The position numbers were made by a program, and so were the translations under genes. Under the pieces are notes generated by a model. That model did not search any database and had not been told where the DNA came from. It saw nothing but the letters and a program-made list of their open reading frames with translations. Of a stretch of DNA of 6,312 nt, positions 1 through 5,712 are shown one piece after another; position 1 is the stretch's first letter; every line of letters starts with the position of its first letter. The DNA comes from Mucilaginibacter sp. (GTDB taxonomy: Bacteria; Bacteroidota; Bacteroidia; Sphingobacteriales; Sphingobacteriaceae): NCBI GenBank assembly GCA_025934475.1, contig JAICXZ010000204.1, positions 1 through 6,312 on the forward strand, in the 5' to 3' direction.

Positions 1-802
1 AGTCACCTGGCTTAGGGTTCAATTTCAGTATCTCTGCCACAACGCCCCTTAATTCGTGCGACGACATATTTAAAGCTTTTTCGAGCTTGTCATAATGTTT
101 GCGTGTAAATTCGTCGAGATAATGTTCAACAACCTGTATCGCCTTCTTAACGATGGGGTCATTTTGATCCTTGCGCTTCAGTTGTATTAACAAGCATTCC
201 TGTAAGCTGCGAGCAGCCACACCCGGAGGGTCGAAAGCCTGGATAACTTTCAGCATCTCCTCAACTTCTTCATCTTCGGCAAAAATGTTCTGAGAAAATG
301 CCAGGTCGTCAGTCAGCGATGTAACCGAACGGCGAAGGTAGCCATCATCATCCAGGCTGCCTATGATCTGCTGACCAATTCTGAAATCCTTGTCCGACAA
401 AGGAACAAGGTCAAGCTGTGCCTGTAAGTTCTCAAAAAATGAACTTTGTACAGCTATCGGAATCTCTTTGCGGTCGTCGTCATCGTCGCCATTCTGATCA
501 TAGCGGGACCCGTATTCGTTCAGGTTATCTTCCTGTAAATAGTCTTCTATATTGAATTCATCGGCAGGGCCAGAATCTTCGTCGTTATTAAAATTATCGT
601 CGTCTGAGTCGTGATCAGCGTACTGATCTTCGGGTTCGTTGAGGTTTGTAAGGCTCAGGTCTTCAAGGGCAGGATTCTCTTCCAACTCCTCTTTTATACG
701 GGTATCTAAGGACACAGTGGGCACTTGCAACAGTTTAATAAATTGTATCTGCTGCGGAGAAAGTTTTTGTAAAAGTTTTTGTTGAAGATTCTGTTTTAGC
801 AT
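1..802 (-). CDS. rpoN: RNA polymerase sigma-54 factor RpoN, N-terminal part (cut by window edge)
   Basis: Sigma-54 directs core RNA polymerase to -24/-12 promoters, which open only with an ATP-dependent enhancer-binding activator. The 267 visible residues from the ATG at 802 form one uninterrupted frame to the left edge, a little over half of a usual protein of about 480-490 residues. Region I, which contacts the activator, is at residues 1-48 and begins MLKQNLQQKLLQKLSPQQIQ, as expected for the family. Region II is a very acidic linker at about residues 50-112, including five consecutive Asp at 106-110. The core-binding domain follows, with IIGSLDDDGYL at 146-156, FDPPGVAARSLQECLL at 190-205 and LNPKPG at 261-266. 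The helix-turn-helix and RpoN box lie outside the window. It is transcribed divergently from mscL. Identification is firm; the regulated genes cannot be seen here. Confidence 0.96.
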   Translation of the reverse strand, partial: MLKQNLQQKLLQKLSPQQIQFIKLLQVPTVSLDTRIKEELEENPALEDLSLTNLNEPEDQYADHDSDDDNFNNDEDSGPADEFNIEDYLQEDNLNEYGSRYDQNGDDDDDRKEIPIAVQSSFFENLQAQLDLVPLSDKDFRIGQQIIGSLDDDGYLRRSVTSLTDDLAFSQNIFAEDEEVEEMLKVIQAFDPPGVAARSLQECLLIQLKRKDQNDPIVKKAIQVVEHYLDEFTRKHYDKLEKALNMSSHELRGVVAEILKLNPKPGD

Positions 803-816
803 AAAATGGACCTGCC

Positions 817-847
817 CAAAAATACATCAATTAACCGTAAACGCGAA
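817..847 (-). promoter_or_regulatory. Candidate Bacteroidota-type promoter for rpoN
   Basis: On the minus strand, TATTTTTG (817-824) is an exact TAnnTTTG -7 element. Nineteen nt upstream is TTCG (844-847), a 3-of-4 match to the TTTG -33 element. Transcription would start only about 8-10 nt before the rpoN ATG at 802, giving a nearly leaderless mRNA. The short leader is odd and lowers confidence; the real promoter may be elsewhere in the gap. Confidence 0.35.
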
Positions 848-932
848 AAATTTAACCTGATGGATACGTTTCGGTCTCCCTTTAAACGTAAAATGACAAT
901 AAGTGTTTAGTTACGACATACGGAATAATACA

Positions 933-963
933 TTTTATGATTTCATATTTTTTTGTATGTTTA
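933..963 (+). promoter_or_regulatory. Candidate promoter for mscL
   Basis: TTTT (933-936), a 19-nt spacer and TATGTTTA (956-963) match the Bacteroidota TTTG / TAnnTTTG layout with one mismatch in each box. It would give a leader of roughly 15 nt before the ATG at 984. A second weaker pair, TTTA (906-909) with TACATTTT (929-936), also has 19-nt spacing. The region is A/T-rich, so chance matches are likely. Confidence 0.28.
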
Positions 964-983
964 ATAAACTAAACATTAAACTT

Positions 984-1394
984 ATGGCTATTGTAAAAGA
1001 GTTCAAGGAATTTGCGATGCGCGGCAATGTTGTCGACCTCGCAGTCGGTGTTATCATCGGTGCTGCCTTTGGTAAAATCGTGACTTCTCTGGTTAACGAT
1101 ATTATCATGCCACCGATAGGATATCTAACCGGCGGTATCGACTTTAAGAATCTTACCGTTTTAATTAAAAAAGGAGACCCAACAAAGAAAATTGCCGATG
1201 TAACTATAAACTATGGTAACTTCATTAATACCCTGATCGAATTCCTGATAATTGCTTTCTGCATTTTTATGATAGTTAAAGCAATCAATTCGTTGAAGCG
1301 ACCCGAAGAAATTCCACCTACAGCACCACCAGAGCCAACCCGTGAAGAGGTTTTACTTACCGAAATACGCGACTTGCTGGCGAAAGGGAAATAA
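984..1394 (+). CDS. mscL: Large-conductance mechanosensitive channel MscL
   Basis: MscL is a homopentameric inner-membrane channel that opens at near-lytic membrane tension and releases small solutes on hypo-osmotic shock. The product is 136 residues, the same length as E. coli MscL. The N-terminal amphipathic helix and TM1 (about residues 3-45) carry the family signature [20 protein letters not shown] with the tightly packed Gly/Ala gate face, followed by DIIMPP and GGIDF. A periplasmic loop follows, then TM2 (about 76-98, [19 protein letters not shown]) and a Pro-rich linker. The C-terminal helical bundle has the conserved [12 protein letters not shown]. The frame is open further upstream to a GTG at 903, but the extra 27 residues have no family counterpart and overlap the promoter candidate. 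[14 protein letters not shown] fits the family N-terminus, so ATG 984 is chosen. It is a single-gene unit divergent from rpoN, with its own terminator. Confidence 0.97.
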   Translation: MAIVKEFKEFAMRGNVVDLAVGVIIGAAFGKIVTSLVNDIIMPPIGYLTGGIDFKNLTVLIKKGDPTKKIADVTINYGNFINTLIEFLIIAFCIFMIVKAINSLKRPEEIPPTAPPEPTREEVLLTEIRDLLAKGK

Positions 1395-1418
1395 GTTTTA
1401 TTTGTTTAAAAAGCCTGG

Positions 1419-1447
1419 CCTCGTGCGTTTTTCGTGCGGGGTTTTTA
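1419..1447 (+). terminator. Hairpin terminator after mscL
   Basis: CCTCGTGCG (1419-1427), a TTTTT loop (1428-1432) and CGTGCGGGG (1433-1441) form a 9-bp RNA stem using three G-U pairs, followed by TTTTT (1442-1446). An A-run at 1408-1412 can pair with that T-tract across a bulge. The wobble pairs become C-A mismatches on the other strand, so the signal favours plus-strand transcripts, 24 nt after the mscL stop. Some bidirectional use for the ChaN-like gene, which ends at 1493, is possible because the minus strand carries TTTTT after the same region. Confidence 0.65.
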
Positions 1448-1492
1448 TTTATCGAGCTGTATACCTGGAGCGGGGCAAAGGAATTTAGCTTG

Positions 1493-2359
1493 TCAATACG
1501 TCTTCGGCAGTTTAGGGTCAGTAAGGATAATGTAATCGTTATCCTTGCTGTATTTTGTCCAGTCGGGGTTATCAAAGCTGTCGTCTGAGAAGCAGGCTAT
1601 GTTTATGATCCTGGACTTTGAATAGTATCTTTTTAACTGGGAGGCTGCGCCCAATTTATCTTCACTATGAAAGCCGCCATTTACTTGTAGTATTTTATAA
1701 CCATCGTGTTTTTTCAGGAAACGCGCTATTGACCAGCCCATAGTGGCGTCCCAGGTATTTTGGGCCTGGTACATTTGCATGCCGCCTGCCGAACTGTGTC
1801 CTCCCATTATCTGCACAAACTTGTCATAATAGGCTCCGGTAGCAGTGTCAATGGGCAGGGGCGGAAGATAGAATTTGCTGACATTATTCAATTCACTCAG
1901 ACTGGTTATTCCCATCCGGCTCACCATGTTGACGTACCGTGACGGGGCATTTGCAGCTATTATCGGAATATGATTGGTCTTAGCATATTCTATCATCGGT
2001 CGATAATCCTTGTAGTTGTGCCATGCTCTGGCATCGATAATAAAGTTCTTTTCACGTATTAGTCCGCCCAAGTATTCATCAAGGACATTCTGGCAATCAG
2101 TTTCGAACATCTCCATACTGAGCGCCGTTTTCCCGGGATATTTTTCGGTTATTTTCTGAAGCAGCAGAGCTTCCAATACGTGGCAGGTTGTATCGTCATG
2201 TTCTTCCCCGAAAAATAATACGTCGGCTTTATCCAGGCCAGTAAGCACATCGTCAACGGTAACCACTTTTTGCTGGCTGGTACTGTAAATCTTATAATGT
2301 TCCTGACCAAGAACTATTATTGGACAAATGATGAAGAATAAGAAAATGATGATTTTCAT
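1493..2359 (-). CDS. Secreted ChaN-like protein (haem-binding uptake family)
   Basis: The 288-residue protein belongs to the ChaN/Tiki-like family (haem-binding uptake, Tiki superfamily fold). Campylobacter ChaN is an iron-regulated lipoprotein that stacks two haems in a dimer. Seen here: a hydrophobic signal sequence at residues 1-18 (MKIIIFLFFIICPIIVLGQ), with likely cleavage before Gln19. The hallmark GEEHDDTTCH is at 51-60, with His54 and His60. Further family blocks are ALSMEMFE, a YDKFVQIMGGHSS...MYQAQNTWDATMGWSIA stretch in two segments, and a late VNGGFHSEDKLGAASQL region with a conserved Gly-x-x-His. Cys12 is not in a proper lipobox, so a soluble periplasmic protein is more likely than a lipoprotein. 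The frame opens further upstream at TTG 2416, but ATG 2359 starts the signal peptide directly, and a promoter candidate overlaps the longer start. No TonB receptor or haem transporter is adjacent, so a haem-uptake role is inferred from family only. Confidence 0.85.
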   Translation of the reverse strand: MKIIIFLFFIICPIIVLGQEHYKIYSTSQQKVVTVDDVLTGLDKADVLFFGEEHDDTTCHVLEALLLQKITEKYPGKTALSMEMFETDCQNVLDEYLGGLIREKNFIIDARAWHNYKDYRPMIEYAKTNHIPIIAANAPSRYVNMVSRMGITSLSELNNVSKFYLPPLPIDTATGAYYDKFVQIMGGHSSAGGMQMYQAQNTWDATMGWSIARFLKKHDGYKILQVNGGFHSEDKLGAASQLKRYYSKSRIINIACFSDDSFDNPDWTKYSKDNDYIILTDPKLPKTY

Positions 2360-2385
2360 GGAATAAACCAGACTATAACAACAAC

Positions 2386-2417
2386 CTAAATTACGACACG
2401 AAAAATCATTTAACAAA
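2386..2417 (-). promoter_or_regulatory. Candidate promoter for the ChaN-like gene
   Basis: On the minus strand, TTTG (2414-2417), a 20-nt spacer and TAATTTAG (2386-2393) match the Bacteroidota promoter with one mismatch in the -7 box. The predicted start would leave a leader of about 20 nt before ATG 2359. The alternative upstream start codon at 2416 falls inside the -33 element, which supports the shorter protein. No iron-response operator was recognised. Confidence 0.42.
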
Positions 2418-2430
2418 TAGTATAATTGCG

Positions 2431-2461
2431 TTTGAAAAGTTGAAAAATAACACTACATTTG
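2431..2461 (+). promoter_or_regulatory. Consensus Bacteroidota sigma-A promoter for rpmH
   Basis: TTTG (2431-2434), exactly 19 nt of spacer and TACATTTG (2454-2461) match the Bacteroidota primary-sigma consensus TTTG-N19-TAnnTTTG in every defined base. The start would be near 2467-2470, giving a leader of about 32-35 nt before rpmH. A strong promoter suits a ribosomal-protein gene and probably also drives rnpA and yidD. Confidence 0.75.
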
Positions 2462-2501
2462 CGCTCTTGTTTTTAAAAACGACGAATAGACTACAATAGC
2501 G

Positions 2502-2660
2502 ATGAAAAGAACGTTTCAGCCTTCTCAAAGAAAAAGAAGAAATAAACACGGTTTCCGTGAGCGTATGGCAACTGCCAATGGCAGAAGAGTATTGGCAGCC
2601 AGAAGAGCAAAAGGCAGAAAGAGATTAACTGTTTCTGACGAGCGCGCGCACAAAGCTTAA
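2502..2660 (+). CDS. rpmH: Large ribosomal subunit protein bL34
   Basis: bL34 is a small, very basic protein of the 50S subunit that binds 23S rRNA. The 52-residue product is [20 protein letters not shown] at the N-terminus, then [24 protein letters not shown] and a short ERAHKA tail. This is the standard bL34 pattern ([28 protein letters not shown]) at near full match, with a slightly longer C-terminus than the 44-46 residues of Proteobacteria and Firmicutes. Start and stop are unambiguous. It sits 64 nt upstream of rnpA, the classic rpmH-rnpA arrangement, and behind a consensus promoter. No terminator hairpin is visible in the 64-nt gap, so read-through into rnpA is expected. Confidence 0.97.
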   Translation: MKRTFQPSQRKRRNKHGFRERMATANGRRVLAARRAKGRKRLTVSDERAHKA

Positions 2661-2724
2661 TAGCGATAATTGCTTATACTCTATATTGAGGCTCTGGCCA
2701 TTATTGCTAAATTGCAGTTGAGGC

Positions 2725-3117
2725 ATGAGCAAAATATACACTTTCACAAAAGAAGAACGGTTATGTAATAAAAAGCTCATTGACGAGCTTTTTCGTAACG
2801 GTTCTTCTTTTTTAGTTTATCCCTTCAAGGTTTCGTGGCTAATCACTGCTGAATCACAGCTATATCCGGCACAAGTTTTATTTTCGGTTCCGAAAAAGAG
2901 ATACAAACACGCTGTTGATCGCAACTTACTTAAACGCCGCATGCGTGAAGCCTACCGGCTAAGCAAAGAGCAATATTTGTATTTGCCTTTAAAAGATATG
3001 GGTAAACAAATCGTTTTTTCCATAGGGTATGTCGGTAAGGAAATAGCCGATTATGCTTTTATAGAAAAGAAGATGCTAAAATTGCTCAATAGCCTGGCTC
3101 AGCCCGATGCAAAATGA
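2725..3117 (+). CDS. rnpA: Ribonuclease P protein component
   Basis: RnpA is the protein subunit of RNase P. It assists the catalytic RNA (rnpB, not in this window) in removing 5' leaders from precursor tRNAs. The 130-residue product is slightly longer than the usual 110-125. The N-terminus ([18 protein letters not shown], residues 6-23) carries the leader-binding region. The RNR signature lies at 64-78 ([15 protein letters not shown]), preceded by the usual [10 protein letters not shown] beta-strand plus C-terminal helix ([18 protein letters not shown]) complete the fold. A TTGAGG sequence just before the ATG may act as a weak ribosome-binding site. The stop codon overlaps the yidD start (ATGA), indicating translational coupling and a shared transcript with rpmH upstream. 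Confidence 0.96.
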   Translation: MSKIYTFTKEERLCNKKLIDELFRNGSSFLVYPFKVSWLITAESQLYPAQVLFSVPKKRYKHAVDRNLLKRRMREAYRLSKEQYLYLPLKDMGKQIVFSIGYVGKEIADYAFIEKKMLKLLNSLAQPDAK

Positions 3118-3356
3118 TGTTGATCATCGAAATATTGAAAACGATAATCGGCTGGATTTTTTTGCTGTTGATTAAAATATACCAGTACTTTATCTCGCCG
3201 CTTACCGGAGCCTCATGCCGATATACGCCAACCTGTTCGCAATATGGTGTTGAAGCGATAAGAAAATACGGTGCCTTTAAAGGCGGCTGGCTAACCATAA
3301 AAAGAATACTAAGGTGCCATCCCTGGGGCGGGCATGGACACGACCCGGTACCTTGA
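3114..3356 (+). CDS. yidD: Membrane protein insertion efficiency factor YidD
   Basis: YidD is a small membrane-associated protein that helps YidC/Sec insert inner-membrane proteins. The 80-residue product has an amphipathic or hydrophobic N-terminal helix (about residues 3-28), the family core [20 protein letters not shown] (28-47) and a second block [10 protein letters not shown] (64-73) ending in HDPVP. Conserved cysteines are at 35, 41 and 68. The ATG at 3114 overlaps the rnpA stop by 4 nt; a second ATG at 3117 is an alternative start that would shorten the protein by one residue. In many bacteria yidC follows rnpA-yidD; here the next gene is tsaB, so the inserting partner is encoded elsewhere. 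Length and motifs are complete. Confidence 0.96.
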   Translation: MMLIIEILKTIIGWIFLLLIKIYQYFISPLTGASCRYTPTCSQYGVEAIRKYGAFKGGWLTIKRILRCHPWGGHGHDPVP

Positions 3357-3360
3357 TTAT

Positions 3361-3443
3361 AGTCTGAAGTTCAAAGTCCCAAGTCCAAAGTCCCATAAGA
3401 GTGGGTTAGACTTAAGACTTAAGACTCAAGACTTAAGACTTAA
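3361..3443 (+). repeat. Inverted array of 7-bp repeats before tsaB
   Basis: The left arm holds five 7-bp units: AGTCTGA (3361), AGTTCAA (3368), AGTCCCA (3375), AGTCCAA (3382) and AGTCCCA (3389). After a 13-nt spacer (3396-3408), the right arm holds five units: GACTTAA (3409, 3416, 3430, 3437) and GACTCAA (3423). The AAGTC cores of the left arm are complementary to the GACTT cores of the right arm, so the RNA can fold into a long, regularly interrupted hairpin: 5 bp paired, 2 nt unpaired, repeated. CCCAT (3392-3396) and GTGGG (3401-3405) give an alternative tip. The array fills almost the whole gap between the yidD stop and the tsaB ATG. Function is unknown: attenuator, RNA-stability element or dispersed intergenic repeat. 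Confidence 0.85.
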
Positions 3444-3447
3444 AGAA

Positions 3448-4134
3448 ATGATACTTCAAATAGAAACTGCAACTACTGTGTGTTCAGTCGCACTGGCCGA
3501 AAATGGCAAAGTCCTGGCTTGTAAAGAAGCCGACCAACGAAATATCCACGCCGAGAAGATTACTTTATTTATTGATGAAGTACTAAAGTCCGCGGATAAA
3601 ACCTATGACGAGATAGATGCTATTGCGGTTAGCAGTGGCCCGGGCTCCTATACAGGTCTACGTATCGGTGTATCAGCCGCAAAGGGCTTAAGCTTTGCAT
3701 TAGACAAGCCATTGATAGCTGTTGAGACGCTTCAGGCTATGGCCAACGGCTATGCTGAAATAAACGATATTGATACGGGTACATTGCTTTGCCCCATGGT
3801 AGACGCAAGGCGAATGGAAGTTTTTACAGCTGTATTTGACGAGTATGGGGATAGAGTGATAGAGGCTACCTCGGCAAAGATTATCGATGAGGAGAGTTTC
3901 CGCGACCTCTTATCAACCAATAAAATAATTTTCTTTGGCGACGGAGCAGGGAAGTGTCGTGATATATTAAGCGCACATGCGAATGCAGTAATTGTAGATG
4001 ATTTTACCAACTCAGCGCGTTACATCACCAGGAAGGCCAATGAGAAATACCTCGACAAAGATTTTGAGGATGTCGCCTATTTTGAGCCTTATTATCTTAA
4101 GGATTTTATTGCAGGTAAGAAAAAGTCGGTTTAA
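3448..4134 (+). CDS. tsaB: tRNA t6A37 biosynthesis protein TsaB
   Basis: TsaB is the scaffold partner of TsaD and TsaE in transferring the threonylcarbamoyl group to A37 of ANN-decoding tRNAs in the cytoplasm. The 228-residue product matches family length. The ASKHA-type N-terminal strand is MILQIETATTVCSVALAENG. The family signature SSGPGSYTGLRIG is at 62-74, the VDARRMEV block at 118-125, and a C-terminal PYYLKDF element at 214-220. The reading frame is open upstream to an ATG at 3334, but those 38 residues come from the yidD tail in another frame and from the heptamer repeat. ATG 3448 fits the conserved start and has the A-rich TAAAGAA in front. Expression may come from the rpmH promoter or from an unseen one; the repeat array ends 4 nt before the ATG and could affect initiation. 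Confidence 0.95.
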   Translation: MILQIETATTVCSVALAENGKVLACKEADQRNIHAEKITLFIDEVLKSADKTYDEIDAIAVSSGPGSYTGLRIGVSAAKGLSFALDKPLIAVETLQAMANGYAEINDIDTGTLLCPMVDARRMEVFTAVFDEYGDRVIEATSAKIIDEESFRDLLSTNKIIFFGDGAGKCRDILSAHANAVIVDDFTNSARYITRKANEKYLDKDFEDVAYFEPYYLKDFIAGKKKSV

Positions 4135-4137
4135 CCC

Positions 4138-5568
4138 CTACCAGTAGGTTTTGAACAATCGGTTATACAAACGCCCCAAGAATCCGCGCTCGCCATTTGG
4201 TATTGTACTTGCGTTAAGCGGATGCTCGATAACCGGTCCGAATTTAAGCGAAAAACCAAGGAAGAAATCCGCTCCCGTAAATGATCCGTTGGCGTAACTT
4301 GCGTAGCTGCGGGATGCAACCGCCAGAGCCTCAGTTTTTAGCAGCCTGTCGGTCCCAATGTAAAACTCGCCATTGGGAGCCTTCAACATGAATTGCAAGC
4401 CAAGGTTGAACAGGTTGAAATTATCGTAGCTTCCGGTCAGGCTCAGGTTGTACTTGTTTTTATATTCAAAACGGTTCACCAGCGCCCCAGTATATCCATT
4501 ATACCACAATTCTTTAGCTCCGACCAGCGTTGGTGAATATTTAAAAAACAGATCGTCATCCAGATAGTAAGTCTTGCTAGCGCTCACTTCAAGCCTGGAG
4601 TTTGTGGGAGACGTAAATGATGCTACTTTCTTTTGGTCGTTTAAGATGTTCTTAACTTTGGTGAATACACTGTCCTCACGACGCTTGCCGTTAATGTCTT
4701 TGATAACCTCTGTCCCATTAAAATTGGCAATGGCCGATTGACTATACCAATGAATAAAGCCAAGGTCTTTAACATTCATCTGTATAGTTACATGGTCATC
4801 GGTTACATAGCTTGATCCCATTGTTATTTGAGCTCCCGGACTCCGTATTATTGGTAAAAAACTGCGTAAGTCGAAATTGCCGGGGCCTTTGCTTTGATAG
4901 TATTTGCCCTGCAGGGAAAGGGTAGCTGTATTGTTTTCGTTGTCGAAGCTTATGTGGGATTGATAGATATCTAGTTTACTGTAGTCAACACCCAGCAGGA
5001 ACCCAAGCTTTACACCAAATGCTAATCTGGGTGTTATCTGTTCGCGATATGACAGGCCTATCGAGTTATATATCTGATAGTAGTAGTGATCGTTGAAAAT
5101 GTTATCGTAGACATCGTTGCTGAAAGCTCCTGAGCCATTGAAAAGCGCCACGGACTCATCCGAAAAGTTGCCTCTTCCTTCAACCTTGGTTTGCATAAAA
5201 AAGCCTATTTCAGTGTTCCCCTTCAAGCTGCTGAAAACCTTAAACATAAGCTCGTATGCACCGGCACTAATGTTGGCATTATTGAATTTATTGCCGCCTA
5301 TAACCAAATCGCTGTTGTTGTATTTGCCGCCGAACGCGCGGTTTACCAGTGATGCCTGGACGTCGCCGGTCAGAAAGAAATTGGCGTTAAAATTTGGGAT
5401 AAGGAAATTGAACGCGTACTCTTTACTTGTGTCAGGTATGAACGCATGTTGCGAAGGGTTTTCGAACGAATCGTAAAGCGTCCCGGTATTATATTGTGAA
5501 AATTGCTGAGAGAACCCCTTAGCTGCTAGCAATATAAAACAAGAAACAAGCGTAAACCTTTTCATCAT
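4138..5568 (-). CDS. DUF5723-like predicted outer-membrane beta-barrel protein
   Basis: The 476-residue protein has a signal peptide (MMKRFTLVSCFILLAAKGFS, probable cleavage before Gln21). It is otherwise rich in alternating, aromatic-containing strands ending in an aromatic C-terminus (RLFKTYW), as in outer-membrane barrels. The early SFENPSQHAF segment (about 34-43) resembles the conserved N-terminal Asn-Pro-Ala/Ser motif of Bacteroidota porin-like families, and the whole fits DUF5723, whose function is unknown. Late glycine-rich strands (YIGTDRLL, FTGADFFLGFSLKFGP) resemble the usual end of such barrels. Two adjacent ATGs (5568, 5565) are possible starts. The gene converges on tsaB with only 3 nt between the stop codons. 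An unknown-function gene on the same strand lies 144 nt upstream. The family call comes from sequence character only and needs a profile search. Confidence 0.72.
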   Translation of the reverse strand: MMKRFTLVSCFILLAAKGFSQQFSQYNTGTLYDSFENPSQHAFIPDTSKEYAFNFLIPNFNANFFLTGDVQASLVNRAFGGKYNNSDLVIGGNKFNNANISAGAYELMFKVFSSLKGNTEIGFFMQTKVEGRGNFSDESVALFNGSGAFSNDVYDNIFNDHYYYQIYNSIGLSYREQITPRLAFGVKLGFLLGVDYSKLDIYQSHISFDNENNTATLSLQGKYYQSKGPGNFDLRSFLPIIRSPGAQITMGSSYVTDDHVTIQMNVKDLGFIHWYSQSAIANFNGTEVIKDINGKRREDSVFTKVKNILNDQKKVASFTSPTNSRLEVSASKTYYLDDDLFFKYSPTLVGAKELWYNGYTGALVNRFEYKNKYNLSLTGSYDNFNLFNLGLQFMLKAPNGEFYIGTDRLLKTEALAVASRSYASYANGSFTGADFFLGFSLKFGPVIEHPLNASTIPNGERGFLGRLYNRLFKTYW

Positions 5569-5650
5569 AAATATCTCAGGGGCAGTATTGTTATATATTA
5601 TATATTAAATATAAGCTTCAAAAATCAAATTTTCACTACAAATTGAAAAA

Positions 5651-5672
5651 TTTAAAATCTCTGCGTTTTAAA
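5651..5672 (-). terminator. Weak A/T hairpin between the two minus-strand genes
   Basis: TTTAAAA (5651-5657) and TTTTAAA (5666-5672) are a perfect 7-bp inverted repeat with an 8-nt loop. On the minus strand the second arm runs into TTTTT. It lies about 40 nt after the stop of the upstream gene and could be a weak terminator, but a pure A/T stem in an A/T-rich gap may be chance. The rest of 5569-5712 is A/T-rich, including a near-palindromic TATA run at 5591-5613; no convincing promoter box pair was found for the barrel gene. Confidence 0.25.
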
Positions 5673-5712
5673 CGGAAATTTGGCTTTTTAGTTCTAAGAG
5701 AAAAGATTTTTT

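Noticed and set aside
903..983. Upstream in-frame GTG start for mscL adding 27 residues
   Set aside because: The extra residues do not match the MscL N-terminus, which begins just before the amphipathic helix, and the extension overlaps an A/T-rich promoter-like region. ATG 984 gives the canonical 136-residue length.
2360..2416. Upstream TTG start for the ChaN-like gene adding 19 residues
   Set aside because: It would put a polar, Cys-containing stretch in front of a good signal peptide, and it falls inside the -33 box of the candidate promoter.
2661..2724. Possible small gene, terminator or separate promoter between rpmH and rnpA
   Set aside because: No open frame of note, no stable hairpin with a T-tract, and no TAnnTTTG box; it is best read as a simple intra-operon spacer.
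3361..3443. CRISPR-like array
   Set aside because: Units are 7 bp with no unique spacers and are arranged in opposite orientations; no cas genes are present. It is an inverted short tandem repeat.
3334..3447. Upstream ATG start for tsaB adding 38 residues
   Set aside because: The extension is encoded by the yidD tail in another frame and by the heptamer repeat array; the conserved TsaB N-terminus begins at ATG 3448.
5117..5476. 119-residue plus-strand open frame opposite the barrel gene
   Set aside because: It lies wholly inside the 476-codon minus-strand gene, has no recognisable domain, and its composition reads as the complement of the barrel coding sequence.
5588..5615. A/T near-palindrome as an operator or origin-like element
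   Set aside because: It is a plain TATA-rich run in an A/T-rich gap, without DnaA-box-like repeats or a flanking conserved arm.
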